A stretch of DNA of 49,038 bases from DAOTVS01 sp034436375 (GCA_034436375.1 DAOTVS010000325.1:1-49038), one strand, 5' to 3'. Shown: positions 15,608 to 24,397, counted from the first letter of the stretch. Translations and numbers: made by a program. Notes: a model not told the origin generated them from the sequence alone.

Positions 15608-16965
15608 TACTTGCCTCCGATTACGACGTCTCGGATCAACAGGTGGGGGCTGCCGGTGCTGACAGGCAGCGGAGATTGTCCGCCCTTACCGCAACCGCCG
15701 CCCTCGGACCATTCCAGGTCGTTGCCAATCGCTTCGATATTGGCCAGCGTCTGGAACACATTGCCAGAAAGGTTCACACCGCGGAGCGGCTCCGCCAGCT
15801 TGCCGCCACGGATTACAAACGCCTCGGTCGCCGAAAATGTGAACATCTCCATGCTTGTCTGGCCGCCGAAGGAGTCCTTCACATAGATCCCTTGATCGAT
15901 CCCAGAGAGCATCTGGTCGAAGGTGGTCTCGCCCGGCTCGATGTAGGTATTGCTCATGCGCACGATCGGGGGAAAACGATAGTTGATTGCGCGCGCATTC
16001 CCCGTGAGCGCCTCGCCCATTTTGGCCGCCGTCTCTCGGGAATGCAGCCGCCCCACCAGCTCTCCCTCCCGAATCAGATAGGTCTTGGCAGCGGGCACAC
16101 CCTCTGCATCGTAAGCATAAGAGCCACGCCGCCCGGGCAACGTCGCGTTATCAACAATGTTCAGGAACGGTTTGCCGAATCGTCGCCCCAACACCATGAT
16201 CTCGCGCAGCCGCGGGTTCTCATACACGTGATCAGCCTCACTCAGGTGGCCAAAAGCCTCGTGCACAAATACGCCGGCCAGCCGCGGATCCACCAACACC
16301 GTATACGTCCCACCCTGGATGCGCTGGGCTGAGAGCAGATCCACAGCACGGCGCGCTGCAGCAGCGATATCGGCCTGCCGACCATCGAGGACCGAAAGAT
16401 CTCCTTTGCTGCCCACGCTCAGGAATGCCTGCTCCACATCACCATTCTTCCGGGCCACCGCGACAAAGACCGCCGACAGATCCAGGTGCTCCTGCTCGAC
16501 AAAGCTCCCCTCGCTATCGGCAAAGATCGTATGGCGCACGCTATCACCATAGCGCACTGTGGTCGTCTGCAGCGGCGCTGAGGCCCACAGGAGCTCGTTG
16601 TATTCCTGTAACAGCCCCACTTTGTGATCCAGGCTTTCGCGCCGGATATCCTTAGGCGCCTGGGCCCCAACCACATCCTGCACCACGGGCGCTGGCGCCA
16701 GGGTCACAGGCTCGCGCACCACCAATGCCGCCTGCTGCACAGCTTGCTCCACATGTCGGCGCAGTTGCTCCACATCGTTGAAAGAGACAAAGCCCCAGCC
16801 GCCGCCGACCAGGGCTCGCACATTACCGCCCCGGACCCTTGATCGCCCCACTTCCTCCAACTCGTGGCCGCGAAAGCGGATGTGCGTCGCCTCAGCTTCT
16901 TCGATATGGACTTCGATATAACCCGCCTTCTGGCCACGCAGCGCTTCAGCGATGAGATCTCGCAT
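15607..16965 (-). CDS. tldD: TldD-like metalloprotease subunit
   Basis: 452 residues. The zinc motif HEAFGH (His235, Glu236, His240) is intact, followed by SEADHVYENP. A C-terminal GGCGKGGQSPLPVSTGSP segment has the conserved Cys that supplies another zinc ligand in this family. It is the active subunit of the TldD/TldE protease and is cytoplasmic. The ATG at 16965 is chosen because AGGAG is 6 nt upstream; an in-frame ATG at 16971 has no spacing from it. The frame is open further upstream, but that part is low-complexity and lacks homology. pmbA follows with a 1-nt overlap. Confidence 0.92.
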   Translation of the reverse strand: MRDLIAEALRGQKAGYIEVHIEEAEATHIRFRGHELEEVGRSRVRGGNVRALVGGGWGFVSFNDVEQLRRHVEQAVQQAALVVREPVTLAPAPVVQDVVGAQAPKDIRRESLDHKVGLLQEYNELLWASAPLQTTTVRYGDSVRHTIFADSEGSFVEQEHLDLSAVFVAVARKNGDVEQAFLSVGSKGDLSVLDGRQADIAAAARRAVDLLSAQRIQGGTYTVLVDPRLAGVFVHEAFGHLSEADHVYENPRLREIMVLGRRFGKPFLNIVDNATLPGRRGSYAYDAEGVPAAKTYLIREGELVGRLHSRETAAKMGEALTGNARAINYRFPPIVRMSNTYIEPGETTFDQMLSGIDQGIYVKDSFGGQTSMEMFTFSATEAFVIRGGKLAEPLRGVNLSGNVFQTLANIEAIGNDLEWSEGGGCGKGGQSPLPVSTGSPHLLIRDVVIGGK

Positions 16966-17119
16966 GACCATCTCCTGTGATTCAGACTGGCCGGCCCCAG
17001 CCAACAGTTTTAATGGCAGGCGCCCAGCAAAATCAGGGCCAGCAACGCCCCGGCACCCACCGCCAGCCCTCCCTCGGCACCCGGGCACCGCAATGCGAGC
17101 AGGATTGCTTCATGCCCAA

Positions 17120-18181
17120 CTAGGGCCCCGGCATCCGCCCCTGTACCAACCTCACGACATCGAAATAGGAGATCACCACGAACAACCCCAGCAGGAGCAC
17201 AATCCCCACAAGGTGAACAAAGCCCTCCTTCTGCGGGTCCACCCGGCGCCCGCCGCGCAGGATCTCGAGCACAACAAACACCAGCCGACCGCCATCCAGC
17301 GCAGGGATGGGCAACAGGTTAATAATGAAGAGGTTGATGCTCAGGAAAGCTGTCCACTCGATCAACTGGACAAAGCCCGTCTTGACGATCTGCGCCGTCA
17401 TCTGGGCAATGCCGATTGGCCCGGTGAGGTCAGGAGCGATCTGCCCGCGCACCATCTCGACCAAACCGCCAATGATGGATAATGCGGTCCACAGCGTGCG
17501 GCTCAGCCCCAACCACAGAGCCTGCCCCAGAGGGTAAGAAACCCGCTGCAGAGGATCACCGGTAGCAATCCCCATGGCGCCCTCGTTTTCCGGGTGCGAA
17601 GAGCGCGGCACAAGCTTGATCGGCTGAGGAAGGGGCTTGCCATCCCGATTTACGCCCAGAGTCACTTCGCGATCCAGATTCGCGTTGACCACGGCCTGCA
17701 AGTCCTGGACGCTGCCAATCGGCTTGCCATTCACCGTCACAATCGTGTCGCCCGTCTGCAGCCCGGCGCGTTCCGCCGGTGAACCCGTAGCCACGGCATA
17801 GACGCCCACACCCGTGCCCTGGACCGGAGTGAACACGCCCAGCATGAAGCTGAGCGCAAACAGAATGGCCGCCAACACGACGTTCATCACCGGCCCGGCC
17901 ACCAGGAAAGCGCCGCGTAGCCAGGGACTGCGGCGGGCCAGGCTATTCGGGTCGGCAGGATCATTTTCACCCGTTACCCGCACAAAGCCCCCGATGGGGA
18001 TGGCGTTGATCGTGTATTCCGTATCGCCCCTTTTGGCAATACGCAACAGGCGGGGCGGGTAACCAAAGCCAAACTCCTCGACGCGGACGCCCGCCAGTTT
18101 GGCCACCGCAAAGTGCCCTAGCTCGTGCACAAACACGACGATGCTAAAGATGACCACAAAGGCAACTATCGTCAGGGGCAT
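17120..18181 (-). CDS. rseP: RseP-like site-2 intramembrane metalloprotease
   Basis: 353 residues. The first membrane helix carries HELGH (His19, Glu20, His23). A PDZ domain (about 110-195, with SPAERAGLQTGDTIVTVNGKPI) follows, then the second active-site element NLLPIPALDGGR with its Asp ligand, and a last helix before the C-terminus. Such proteases cut membrane-embedded regulators, for example anti-sigma factors, or remnant signal peptides. No anti-sigma factor is nearby. The ATG at 18181 is preceded by GGGAGG. It has its own promoter and a long leader (18302-18330) and lies upstream of tldD with a 154-nt gap. Confidence 0.93.
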   Translation of the reverse strand: MPLTIVAFVVIFSIVVFVHELGHFAVAKLAGVRVEEFGFGYPPRLLRIAKRGDTEYTINAIPIGGFVRVTGENDPADPNSLARRSPWLRGAFLVAGPVMNVVLAAILFALSFMLGVFTPVQGTGVGVYAVATGSPAERAGLQTGDTIVTVNGKPIGSVQDLQAVVNANLDREVTLGVNRDGKPLPQPIKLVPRSSHPENEGAMGIATGDPLQRVSYPLGQALWLGLSRTLWTALSIIGGLVEMVRGQIAPDLTGPIGIAQMTAQIVKTGFVQLIEWTAFLSINLFIINLLPIPALDGGRLVFVVLEILRGGRRVDPQKEGFVHLVGIVLLLGLFVVISYFDVVRLVQGRMPGP

Positions 18182-18260
18182 TACGCCTCCCTTGCAAGCA
18201 GTGAGGAAACGATCTGTTGCTGGAACAAGAGACTCCGACCACTCTGCCGTCAAAGCACAC

Positions 18261-18289
18261 GGCGCTCCAACATATGACCTGGGAGCGCC
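18261..18289 (-). other. Leader hairpin of the rseP-like gene
   Basis: GGCGCTCC (18261-18268) and GGAGCGCC (18282-18289) form an 8-bp stem with a 13-nt loop at the very start of the predicted 110-nt rseP leader. It may stabilise the mRNA; a specific ligand or regulator is not recognised. Confidence 0.35.
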
Positions 18290-18301
18290 GGCCCTGTGGT
18301 G

Positions 18302-18330
18302 ATTATAGCTCACTCCTCTCGCCCTGGCAA
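18302..18330 (-). promoter_or_regulatory. Promoter of the rseP-like gene
   Basis: On the minus strand TTGCCA (18330-18325) and TATAAT (18307-18302) are 17 bp apart. It lies in the 358-nt gap between rseP and fucI, which otherwise holds the rseP leader and a fucI terminator-like hairpin. Confidence 0.7.
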
Positions 18331-18469
18331 GAGGTTTTCCCTCAGGGGGGTATGTCTCCAGATCGTCGATCACCGGCTTTCCCGCTGCCCACTATCCCGG
18401 TACGGACCTTTAGGGAAGTGGATGGCCCGCAGCATCATCCACATGGCACAAACATCCCAAAGCAGCAAC

Positions 18470-18506
18470 GGGCGAGGCTCCCAGTCTCGCCAGGGAAGCC
18501 TCGCCC
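18470..18506 (-). terminator. Hairpin downstream of the fucose isomerase gene
   Basis: GGGCGAGGCT (18470-18479) and AGCCTCGCCC (18497-18506) pair perfectly over 10 bp, and the stem can extend past one bulge. It lies 34 bp after the fucI stop on the minus strand. The following sequence is only mildly T-rich, so it is either a weak terminator or an mRNA 3'-end stabiliser. Confidence 0.5.
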
Positions 18507-18539
18507 GCCACTATGCCCCACATTCCGGGGTAGATCAGG

Positions 18540-20360
18540 CTACCTCTTGCCGTACAACGGGCCGAAATTGGCGCAAGCGCGGAAATCAGCGCCCTCTCGG
18601 TCCGCAGTGCCAAAGGCGTTCCAGGCGCTGGGCCTGAAGATGCGCTCCTCCGGCACATTATGCATGAATACCGGGATGCGCAGCATGGAGGCCAGAGTGA
18701 TCAGGTCAGCACCGATGTGGCCGTAGCTGAGTGCGCCATGGTTGGCGCTCCAGTTGTTCATGACCGAGTAAACGTCCTTGAACGGCCCCACACCGGTGAG
18801 CCGCGGCGCAAACCAGTGGGTAGGCCAGGTGGGATCGGTGCGCAGGTTGAGGATCTCATGCACTTTCTCGGGCAGGTCCACGGTATAGCCCTCGGCAAGC
18901 TGCAGCGCTGGGCCGAGGCCCTTGATCAGGCTCAGGCGCATCATGGTGACGGGCATACCGCCCTTGGTCAAAAAGCCGCTGGAAAAACCGCCGCCGCGGA
19001 AATACCCGGTGCTGGCGGGGTACCAGGAGGTGGCATCGAGGCACGCGCTCACCTCTTCCGGGGTAATCTCCCACCAGGGCTTCATGGCGGGCTGGCCATC
19101 GCGGAGCTGCCGCCCGGTGGCGTCAAGGGTGGCCGCGCCCGAGTTGATAAGGTGGATGATACCGCCCGCCGCCAGGCCGCCCAGTTCATAGCCAGTCACA
19201 CGCTTCACCGCTGCCGGGCTCCAATAGGTGCGGACGTCGGCAAAGATCTGGGCGGTGTTGGTGAGCAGATGGCCAAAGAGCATACAGATGCCGTTGAGGC
19301 AGTCGTTCTCGGTGGCCACGATGAAAGGCTCGCGGATGCCGTTCCAGTCAAATGACGAGTTGAGCATAGCCTCGAGGAAATCACCGTTGGGGAAATGATC
19401 GGTCCACTGGCGCTGCCCCTGGAAACCAGCGGCGATGGCGTTGTGGCCCATGGCCTCTTCACCGTAGCCCAGCTCGGCCAGGCGCGGGTTGCCCACCATC
19501 AGATCGCGGGCGATCATGGCCATCTTGACCACTGTCTCCCAGTCCTGGTCCTTCTGTGCACGGGTGCGCTGCCCGGCAGGCGCGTTGAAATCCCTGCCTT
19601 CCTTACAGTTCTCCTTGACCCAGGCCAGGGCGCGCGTGTATTCCTCTTGGTCGTAGATACCCTCATCCCAGCGGCGCACAAACTCGGTCATGTCGACCGA
19701 CTCGGTGCGCATGCCCAGATAGCTCTCGAAAAAGTCGGGGTCCACGATCGAGCCAGCAATGCCCATAGAGACGGAACCCATGGAGAGATAGGACTTGCCA
19801 CGCATGGTGGCCACGGCCAGACCCGCACGAGCGAACTGGAGGAGCTTTTCCTGCACATCCACCGGGATGCTGTGATCGCTCGCATCCTGCACATCATGGC
19901 CATAGATGCCGAACGCGGGCAGGCCCTTCTGGCTGTGGGCCGCTAGCACCGAGGCCAGGTAGACTGCCCCGGGCCGCTCGGTGCCGTTAAAACCCCACAC
20001 CGCCTTGGGGATATAGGGGTCCATGTCCATCGTCTCGGCGCCGTAGCACCAGCATGGGGTCACGGTGATCGAGACACCCACGCCTTCACGGGCAAACTTG
20101 TCGGCGCACTGGGCTGCCTCGGCCACGCCGCCAATGCAGGTATCCGCAATGACGACCTCCACCGGCAGGCCGTTACTGTGACGCAAGTTCTGCGTCAAGA
20201 GCGCAGCCGTCGCCCGGGCCATGCCCATCGTCTGCTCTTCCAGCGACTCACGCACACCACGCCGCCGACCATCGATAGTCGGACGAATGCCGATCTTGGG
20301 CAGAGTGCCCAACAACCGGTTTACCGGGGCGTTCACCTTCAGATCTTTCACATTTGCCAT
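18540..20360 (-). CDS. fucI: L-fucose isomerase
   Basis: 606 residues, close to the E. coli enzyme. Recognisable blocks include PKIGIRPTIDGRRRGVRESLE at the N-terminus, TPCWCYGAETMDM, the metal-site region FIVATENDCLNGICMLFGH, and NHGALSYGHIGADL near the C-terminus. It converts L-fucose to L-fuculose (also D-arabinose to D-ribulose) with Mn2+. It is the last gene of an operon with an epimerase-like protein and an FGGY kinase, which fits uptake-independent processing of a 6-deoxy or pentose sugar. GGAGGTG precedes the ATG at 20360. A 202-nt gap with a small repeat element separates it from the gene upstream. Confidence 0.93.
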   Translation of the reverse strand: MANVKDLKVNAPVNRLLGTLPKIGIRPTIDGRRRGVRESLEEQTMGMARATAALLTQNLRHSNGLPVEVVIADTCIGGVAEAAQCADKFAREGVGVSITVTPCWCYGAETMDMDPYIPKAVWGFNGTERPGAVYLASVLAAHSQKGLPAFGIYGHDVQDASDHSIPVDVQEKLLQFARAGLAVATMRGKSYLSMGSVSMGIAGSIVDPDFFESYLGMRTESVDMTEFVRRWDEGIYDQEEYTRALAWVKENCKEGRDFNAPAGQRTRAQKDQDWETVVKMAMIARDLMVGNPRLAELGYGEEAMGHNAIAAGFQGQRQWTDHFPNGDFLEAMLNSSFDWNGIREPFIVATENDCLNGICMLFGHLLTNTAQIFADVRTYWSPAAVKRVTGYELGGLAAGGIIHLINSGAATLDATGRQLRDGQPAMKPWWEITPEEVSACLDATSWYPASTGYFRGGGFSSGFLTKGGMPVTMMRLSLIKGLGPALQLAEGYTVDLPEKVHEILNLRTDPTWPTHWFAPRLTGVGPFKDVYSVMNNWSANHGALSYGHIGADLITLASMLRIPVFMHNVPEERIFRPSAWNAFGTADREGADFRACANFGPLYGKR

Positions 20361-20407
20361 GGGTCGTTACACCTCCATAAAGTGATGCCGATAGGCCGCC
20401 CGGCAAA

Positions 20408-20546
20408 CGTAATGCGTAATCCGTAATGCGTAAGGCCGCCATAGTGTAGAGCCGACCACCTTACGCCTTCCCGCCTGGAGCACAGCGCTGGCGGAGCCGC
20501 GCAAGCCGCGCAAAGCGACCTTACGGATTACGGATTACGGATTACG
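20408..20546. repeat. Small element with inverted ends made of 7-bp units (copy 1)
   Basis: The left end (20408-20435) is four consecutive heptamers of the type CGTAATG/CGTAATC ending CGTAAGG. The right end (20519-20546) is the inverse: CCTTACG then three GATTACG units. The two 28-bp ends match in 26 positions. The left end continues GGCCGCCAT, as in the second copy at 43174. The core between is about 80 bp and GC-rich with no ORF. It sits in the fucI upstream gap and could act as a strong hairpin, MITE-like relic or REP-like processing site. Confidence 0.75.
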
Positions 20547-20562
20547 CCCGGAGCGAGGCCTC

Positions 20563-21654
20563 CTATGCCCCCAGTATTCGCTTTACCCCCGCCTCTACCT
20601 TCTCCGCCTCAGCGGGCGAAAGGGTGCCGACCTCCATGTCGCCACGGAACTCGCTCTGCGCCGCCAACACCTTGATATTACCCTTGGCCTTTTCGGCGCT
20701 ATAGCCCTCCGGCTCGGCGGTAGCAGGCAACACCATGCCCAGGGCGTCCTGGTCAGCGGTGCGGCAAATCCAGCGCACACCGATGCCCAGTTGCGAGGGG
20801 CGGTGGCGGACGTAATCGGCCTGCCCGTCAGGGTGCATCTGCAGCGTGTGCGCCCAGCCTGCCTCATCGGCGAGGTAATCGATGGCAAAGGCTACCTCCG
20901 GATCAAAGAGCAGGCCCGGGCTGAGGACGTGGTGCTTTTCCGGGTGCCGGCCAAGCTCATCCAGAAACTCTGCATAGCCGGGCAGCGGGTGCACATGAGA
21001 GGGGATGCTGCGGCGCACGCGCACATGCTCGGGCGTACAGAGCGCGCTGTAGACAAGGCGCGCATTGTCGACCGGGCGAAAGTTGATGTGCGCCAGATAC
21101 ATGTACTCCATGGGCGAGCGCTTCAGGTTGCGCACGGTCATCGAGACGCTAAAGATCGTGGACCCCGCGTAGAGCTTGACCAGAGGCTCGGCCACATAGT
21201 TGTAGCTGAACGCCACCGTATGCTGATATTGCCCGCCCAGGCCGATGTAAGCGCCCTTTTCGTCGCTGCCGGCCACGATCCAGGCGCGCTGATAGGGGGC
21301 GTTGGGCAGCTCGCCGTGCAGGGGGTGTGTATCAGTCACACCGGGCACGCCCATCGCCGTAAAGCCACAGTGCAACAGGAAACCGCCATAGTTCTCCAGG
21401 TAGGCGCGCGTAGCCCGAGGCTCGGTGAACATGCCCTTCATCGTCAACGGTCGCCCGTTGAACTCGGCGGACCAGATCTGTTGCCCCTGGAAAGGCAAAA
21501 GCTCCACGCGGCCTACGCCGTTCTCCAGGCGCAGGCTGCATACGCCACTGTCATAGCGATAGCCTGTAGCCGTAAGGCCCTCATAGCGGGCAAGGACCCG
21601 CTCACGCTCGCTGAAAAATGCAGGGGCAAGATACATCGTCGTCTCATTCGCCAT
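20563..21654 (-). CDS. Aldose-1-epimerase-like protein (DUF4432 family)
   Basis: 363 residues with a galactose-mutarotase-like beta-sandwich pattern: VGRVELLPFQGQQIWSAEFNGR, a His-containing HPLHGELPN segment typical of the epimerase active site, and YMYLAHINFRPVDNARL. This matches DUF4432 proteins, which are found in sugar catabolic operons and thought to be mutarotases. Its place between fucI and an FGGY kinase suggests it interconverts anomers of the isomerase substrate. The ATG at 21654 has GGAGGG about 10 nt upstream. The activity has not been shown for this branch. Confidence 0.8.
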   Translation of the reverse strand: MANETTMYLAPAFFSERERVLARYEGLTATGYRYDSGVCSLRLENGVGRVELLPFQGQQIWSAEFNGRPLTMKGMFTEPRATRAYLENYGGFLLHCGFTAMGVPGVTDTHPLHGELPNAPYQRAWIVAGSDEKGAYIGLGGQYQHTVAFSYNYVAEPLVKLYAGSTIFSVSMTVRNLKRSPMEYMYLAHINFRPVDNARLVYSALCTPEHVRVRRSIPSHVHPLPGYAEFLDELGRHPEKHHVLSPGLLFDPEVAFAIDYLADEAGWAHTLQMHPDGQADYVRHRPSQLGIGVRWICRTADQDALGMVLPATAEPEGYSAEKAKGNIKVLAAQSEFRGDMEVGTLSPAEAEKVEAGVKRILGA

Positions 21655-21806
21655 GAATCAATCCCTCCGTTTGCAGTACAACCATCCAGCTTCACAGGCC
21701 AAGCCGGGTATCTTGCTTCGCCAGCATGCGGCGTCGCCACAGCCGGAAAGCCGCGCAGCGCGTAACCCCGCTGTAACATCAACCCGCACAGGGCATCGTC
21801 CCATCT

Positions 21807-23333
21807 CTACAGGCCTGTAGCGCTCAACGCGGCCAACCGGGCGAAAACGGGCGCCAGGGCCTCATAGGCATCCTGGAAAACCCGGCAGAGCTCATCATAG
21901 TGGGCGACGCGGCCCGCATCGGGGTGCTCAGCCCCCGCAACCGGAATCAGCCGCCCGGCCACGCTGAAGTCGGGGTAAAGTCCTACGCCTACCCCGCCAG
22001 CGATGGCTGCCCCCAGGGAAGTGGCCTCGCTGGTCAGCGCCGGCAACAGAATGGGCAAGTCCAACACATCTGCCAGGATCTGCCGCCAGAGGGCGCTTTT
22101 GGCGCAGCCGCCAATCAGGCGCAGGGCATCCAGGTGCACGCCCTGAGCACACAGCGCATCGAGGATGAGGCGCAAGTTCATGGCGACGCCTTCCAATACC
22201 GCCCGCGCCACCTCGCCCCGGCCATGAGGCATGGCCAACCCCACCAGAGCGCCCCGCGCCAACGGGTTCCAGTGGGGGCTGCGCTCGCCCAACAGATAGG
22301 GCAAGAAGAGGGCGCCCCCTGCCCCCGCCGGCACCTGCGCCGCCTGCGCGTCCAGCTCCTTAAAGAGGCGCTCTTCGTCGGCTGCCCCACGCAGCAGGCG
22401 CTCAAGCCAATCAAAGGCGCCGCCGGCCGCTTGCATGGTGCCAACCGGGAAGTAAAGCTGCGGATCCAGGTGAGCAAAGGTAAAGGTGCGCCGCTGTGGA
22501 TCCAGGATTGGCTGGCGTGCGGTCAGAGCGATCCAGGCCGAGGAGCCCATATAGGCATAGGCATCGCCCTCCCGCACCGAGGCGGCGCCCACCGTGGCGC
22601 ATGCCCCGTCGCCCCCGCCGATCACCACTGGCGTTCCCGCCAGGAGCCCGCTGGCCGCGGCCGCCTGCGGCGTCACGCGCCCGATCACAGCAGTGGAGGG
22701 GTAGATCGCGGGCAACAGGTCCGCCCGCAAGTCGAGCGCCGCGAGCACATCGCTGGCCCAGCGCCGGCCCACCAGGTCGAAGAGTTGGGTGCCCGAGGCG
22801 TCGGAATAGTCGGTGGCGACCTGCCCAGTCAGCAGGAAAGCAGCGTAATCCTTGGCCTGCAGCACCTTGGCCGCACGCCGGTAGAGTTCCGGCTGGTGCT
22901 CGCGCACCCAGAGCACTTTGGCGGCGGTGTAGGCAGCGCTCACCCTGTGGCCCGTGAGGCGGTAGATCGCCTCCTCGCCACAGGTCTGGCAGATGCGCTC
23001 TGCCTGGGCGGCAGCGCGTTGATCGGCCCAGATAATGGAGGAGCGTAGCGGAGCCCCCTGCGCATCGACCAACAGAGCGCCCATCATGTGCCCACTGAAA
23101 GAGATGGCTGCCACCTGGCCCGGCGGGATGGCAGCTCGGGCTAAGAGGCGGCGCGTGCCCCGGAAAATGGCCCGCTGCCAGTCGGCAGGGTCCTGCTCAG
23201 CCCAGTTGGGGTGGGGATAGTGAGTCTCATAGGCCTCGAAGACGATGGCCACTGCCGCCCCTTGTTCGTCAAAGAGGGTAGCCTTGTCACCGGTGGTCCC
23301 CAGATCGTGCGCCAGGATATAGTGGGTTCCCAT
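21807..23333 (-). CDS. FGGY-family carbohydrate kinase (L-fuculokinase or xylulokinase type)
   Basis: 508 residues. The first ATP-binding segment is HDLGTTGDKATLFD. Other conserved parts are ISFSGHMMGALLVD, WADQRA, the catalytic Asp in IGGGDGACATVGA, and LIGGCAKSALWRQILADVL in the second domain. In sequence style it is closest to xylulokinase-like FGGY kinases. With L-fucose isomerase two genes away, the likely substrate is L-fuculose or D-ribulose (from D-arabinose), giving the 1- or 5-phosphate. No aldolase gene is in the window. The ATG at 23333 is chosen on GAGGGA upstream. It is the first gene of the operon. Confidence 0.85.
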   Translation of the reverse strand: MGTHYILAHDLGTTGDKATLFDEQGAAVAIVFEAYETHYPHPNWAEQDPADWQRAIFRGTRRLLARAAIPPGQVAAISFSGHMMGALLVDAQGAPLRSSIIWADQRAAAQAERICQTCGEEAIYRLTGHRVSAAYTAAKVLWVREHQPELYRRAAKVLQAKDYAAFLLTGQVATDYSDASGTQLFDLVGRRWASDVLAALDLRADLLPAIYPSTAVIGRVTPQAAAASGLLAGTPVVIGGGDGACATVGAASVREGDAYAYMGSSAWIALTARQPILDPQRRTFTFAHLDPQLYFPVGTMQAAGGAFDWLERLLRGAADEERLFKELDAQAAQVPAGAGGALFLPYLLGERSPHWNPLARGALVGLAMPHGRGEVARAVLEGVAMNLRLILDALCAQGVHLDALRLIGGCAKSALWRQILADVLDLPILLPALTSEATSLGAAIAGGVGVGLYPDFSVAGRLIPVAGAEHPDAGRVAHYDELCRVFQDAYEALAPVFARLAALSATGL

Positions 23334-23362
23334 GGTTTTCCCTCGGATGATGGAACCGGGTA

Positions 23363-23376
23363 TGGTAACGTTCCCA
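23363..23376. promoter_or_regulatory. LacI-type operator candidate for the fucose-type operon
   Basis: TGGTAACGTTCCCA is a 14-bp palindrome with a single mismatched pair and the AACGTT centre common in LacI/GalR operators. It lies just downstream of the predicted start of the operon promoter, where a repressor would block transcription. Confidence 0.5.
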
Positions 23377-23384
23377 CTATGCGG

Positions 23385-23413
23385 ATTGTACCGCCTCCCG
23401 CTCCCCCTGTCAA
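23385..23413 (-). promoter_or_regulatory. Promoter of the FGGY kinase-DUF4432-fucI operon
   Basis: On the minus strand TTGACA (23413-23408) and TACAAT (23390-23385) are 17 bp apart, giving a start near 23378 and a leader of about 45 nt. Confidence 0.72.
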
Positions 23414-23485
23414 GCATCGCAAACTCTCGCACAATACCACTGCGCACCCCTTCCTGCAGAACGGCGATCTTTCTCGATCTGCCTC

Positions 23486-23515
23486 TTGACGTAGAACACC
23501 TGTTCATGATATAAT
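23486..23515 (+). promoter_or_regulatory. lexA promoter with LexA operator in the spacer
   Basis: TTGACG (23486-23491) and TATAAT (23510-23515) are 18 bp apart. The spacer contains GAACACCTGTTC (23494-23505), the GAAC-N4-GTTC operator used by Bacillus-type LexA. Binding there would block the promoter, giving autorepression. The leader is about 170 nt. Confidence 0.85.
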
Positions 23516-23690
23516 GATCACAACCAGATGGAATCCAGGGTGGGATCGGCATGATCTACCGACGCGTACATGCAAAAACCCATACCGGATTCGGCACAGA
23601 CCAAAGCCCAGGTGGATTCCCACGTTCTTGGGGCGCCCATATCGGCCCTGACCCGGCTTTGGCAAAGGCCAACCCGAAAGGAGCGATGCG

Positions 23691-24341
23691 ATGGATCTGA
23701 CTCCCCGCCAAAAGCGGATGCTGGAGTACATCCGCGAGCACGTGCGCGAAACAGGCTTCCCGCCCACCATCCGTGAGATTGGCAAAGAGGTAGGCATCAG
23801 TTCCACATCCGTCGTCAACTATAACCTCAATGTGCTGCAAGAGAAGGGCTATATCGAGCGCTCGCGTGAGATGTCGCGCGGCCTGCGGGTCGTTTGCCCG
23901 GAAACCGAAGCGCCGGCACGCGTCTTTGGCCAGGATTATGCAGTGCCCATCGCAGGCTACATCGCCGCCGGCCAGCCCCTCCGCCTGCCCGAGACGGATT
24001 TTTCCATCACCGACTATGAGACGGTCACCCTCACCCACGACATCCTGCCGCCCGAGCCGGACCTCTTTGCCCTGCGCGTGAAGGGAAACTCGATGATCGA
24101 TGCCCTGGTCAACGACGGCGACATTGTTGTCCTGCGCCGCCAGAGTCAGGCGGAGAACGGCGACATGGTCGCGGCTTGGCTGACAGAAGAGGGCGAGACC
24201 ACCCTCAAGCGCTTTTACCGCGAGGGTCCCAGCCAGGTTCGCCTGCAACCGGCCAACCCCAATATGCAGCCAATTTACGTCCATCCTGCCAAGCTTGAGA
24301 TCAAGGGCAAGGTGGTCGCTGTCATCCGCCAACTGCCTTGA
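23691..24341 (+). CDS. lexA: LexA repressor
   Basis: 216 residues. The N-terminal winged helix starts LTPRQKRMLEYIREH and has the DNA-reading segment PTIREIGKEVG. The C-terminal S24 peptidase domain has the self-cleavage site Ala88-Gly89 (PIAGY), catalytic Ser134 (KGNSM) and Lys173 (TLKRF). It represses SOS genes until RecA filaments trigger self-cleavage. The operator inside its promoter (23494-23505) shows autoregulation, and the same operator occurs at 39426-39437. It is divergent from the sugar kinase operon. Confidence 0.96.
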   Translation: MDLTPRQKRMLEYIREHVRETGFPPTIREIGKEVGISSTSVVNYNLNVLQEKGYIERSREMSRGLRVVCPETEAPARVFGQDYAVPIAGYIAAGQPLRLPETDFSITDYETVTLTHDILPPEPDLFALRVKGNSMIDALVNDGDIVVLRRQSQAENGDMVAAWLTEEGETTLKRFYREGPSQVRLQPANPNMQPIYVHPAKLEIKGKVVAVIRQLP

Positions 24342-24346
24342 GATGA

Positions 24347-24397
24347 TAGGGCGCCCTACAGCAGGCGTAGGCGGTCCCAGTTTTCCCATGCCTGCTG
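24347..24397 (+). terminator. Hairpins after lexA
   Basis: A perfect palindrome TAGGGCGCCCTA (24347-24358) is followed by CAGCAGGC (24359-24366) pairing with GCCTGCTG (24390-24397) over a 23-nt loop. The second stem is followed by CCTTTG only, so this is a weak terminator candidate. Confidence 0.35.
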
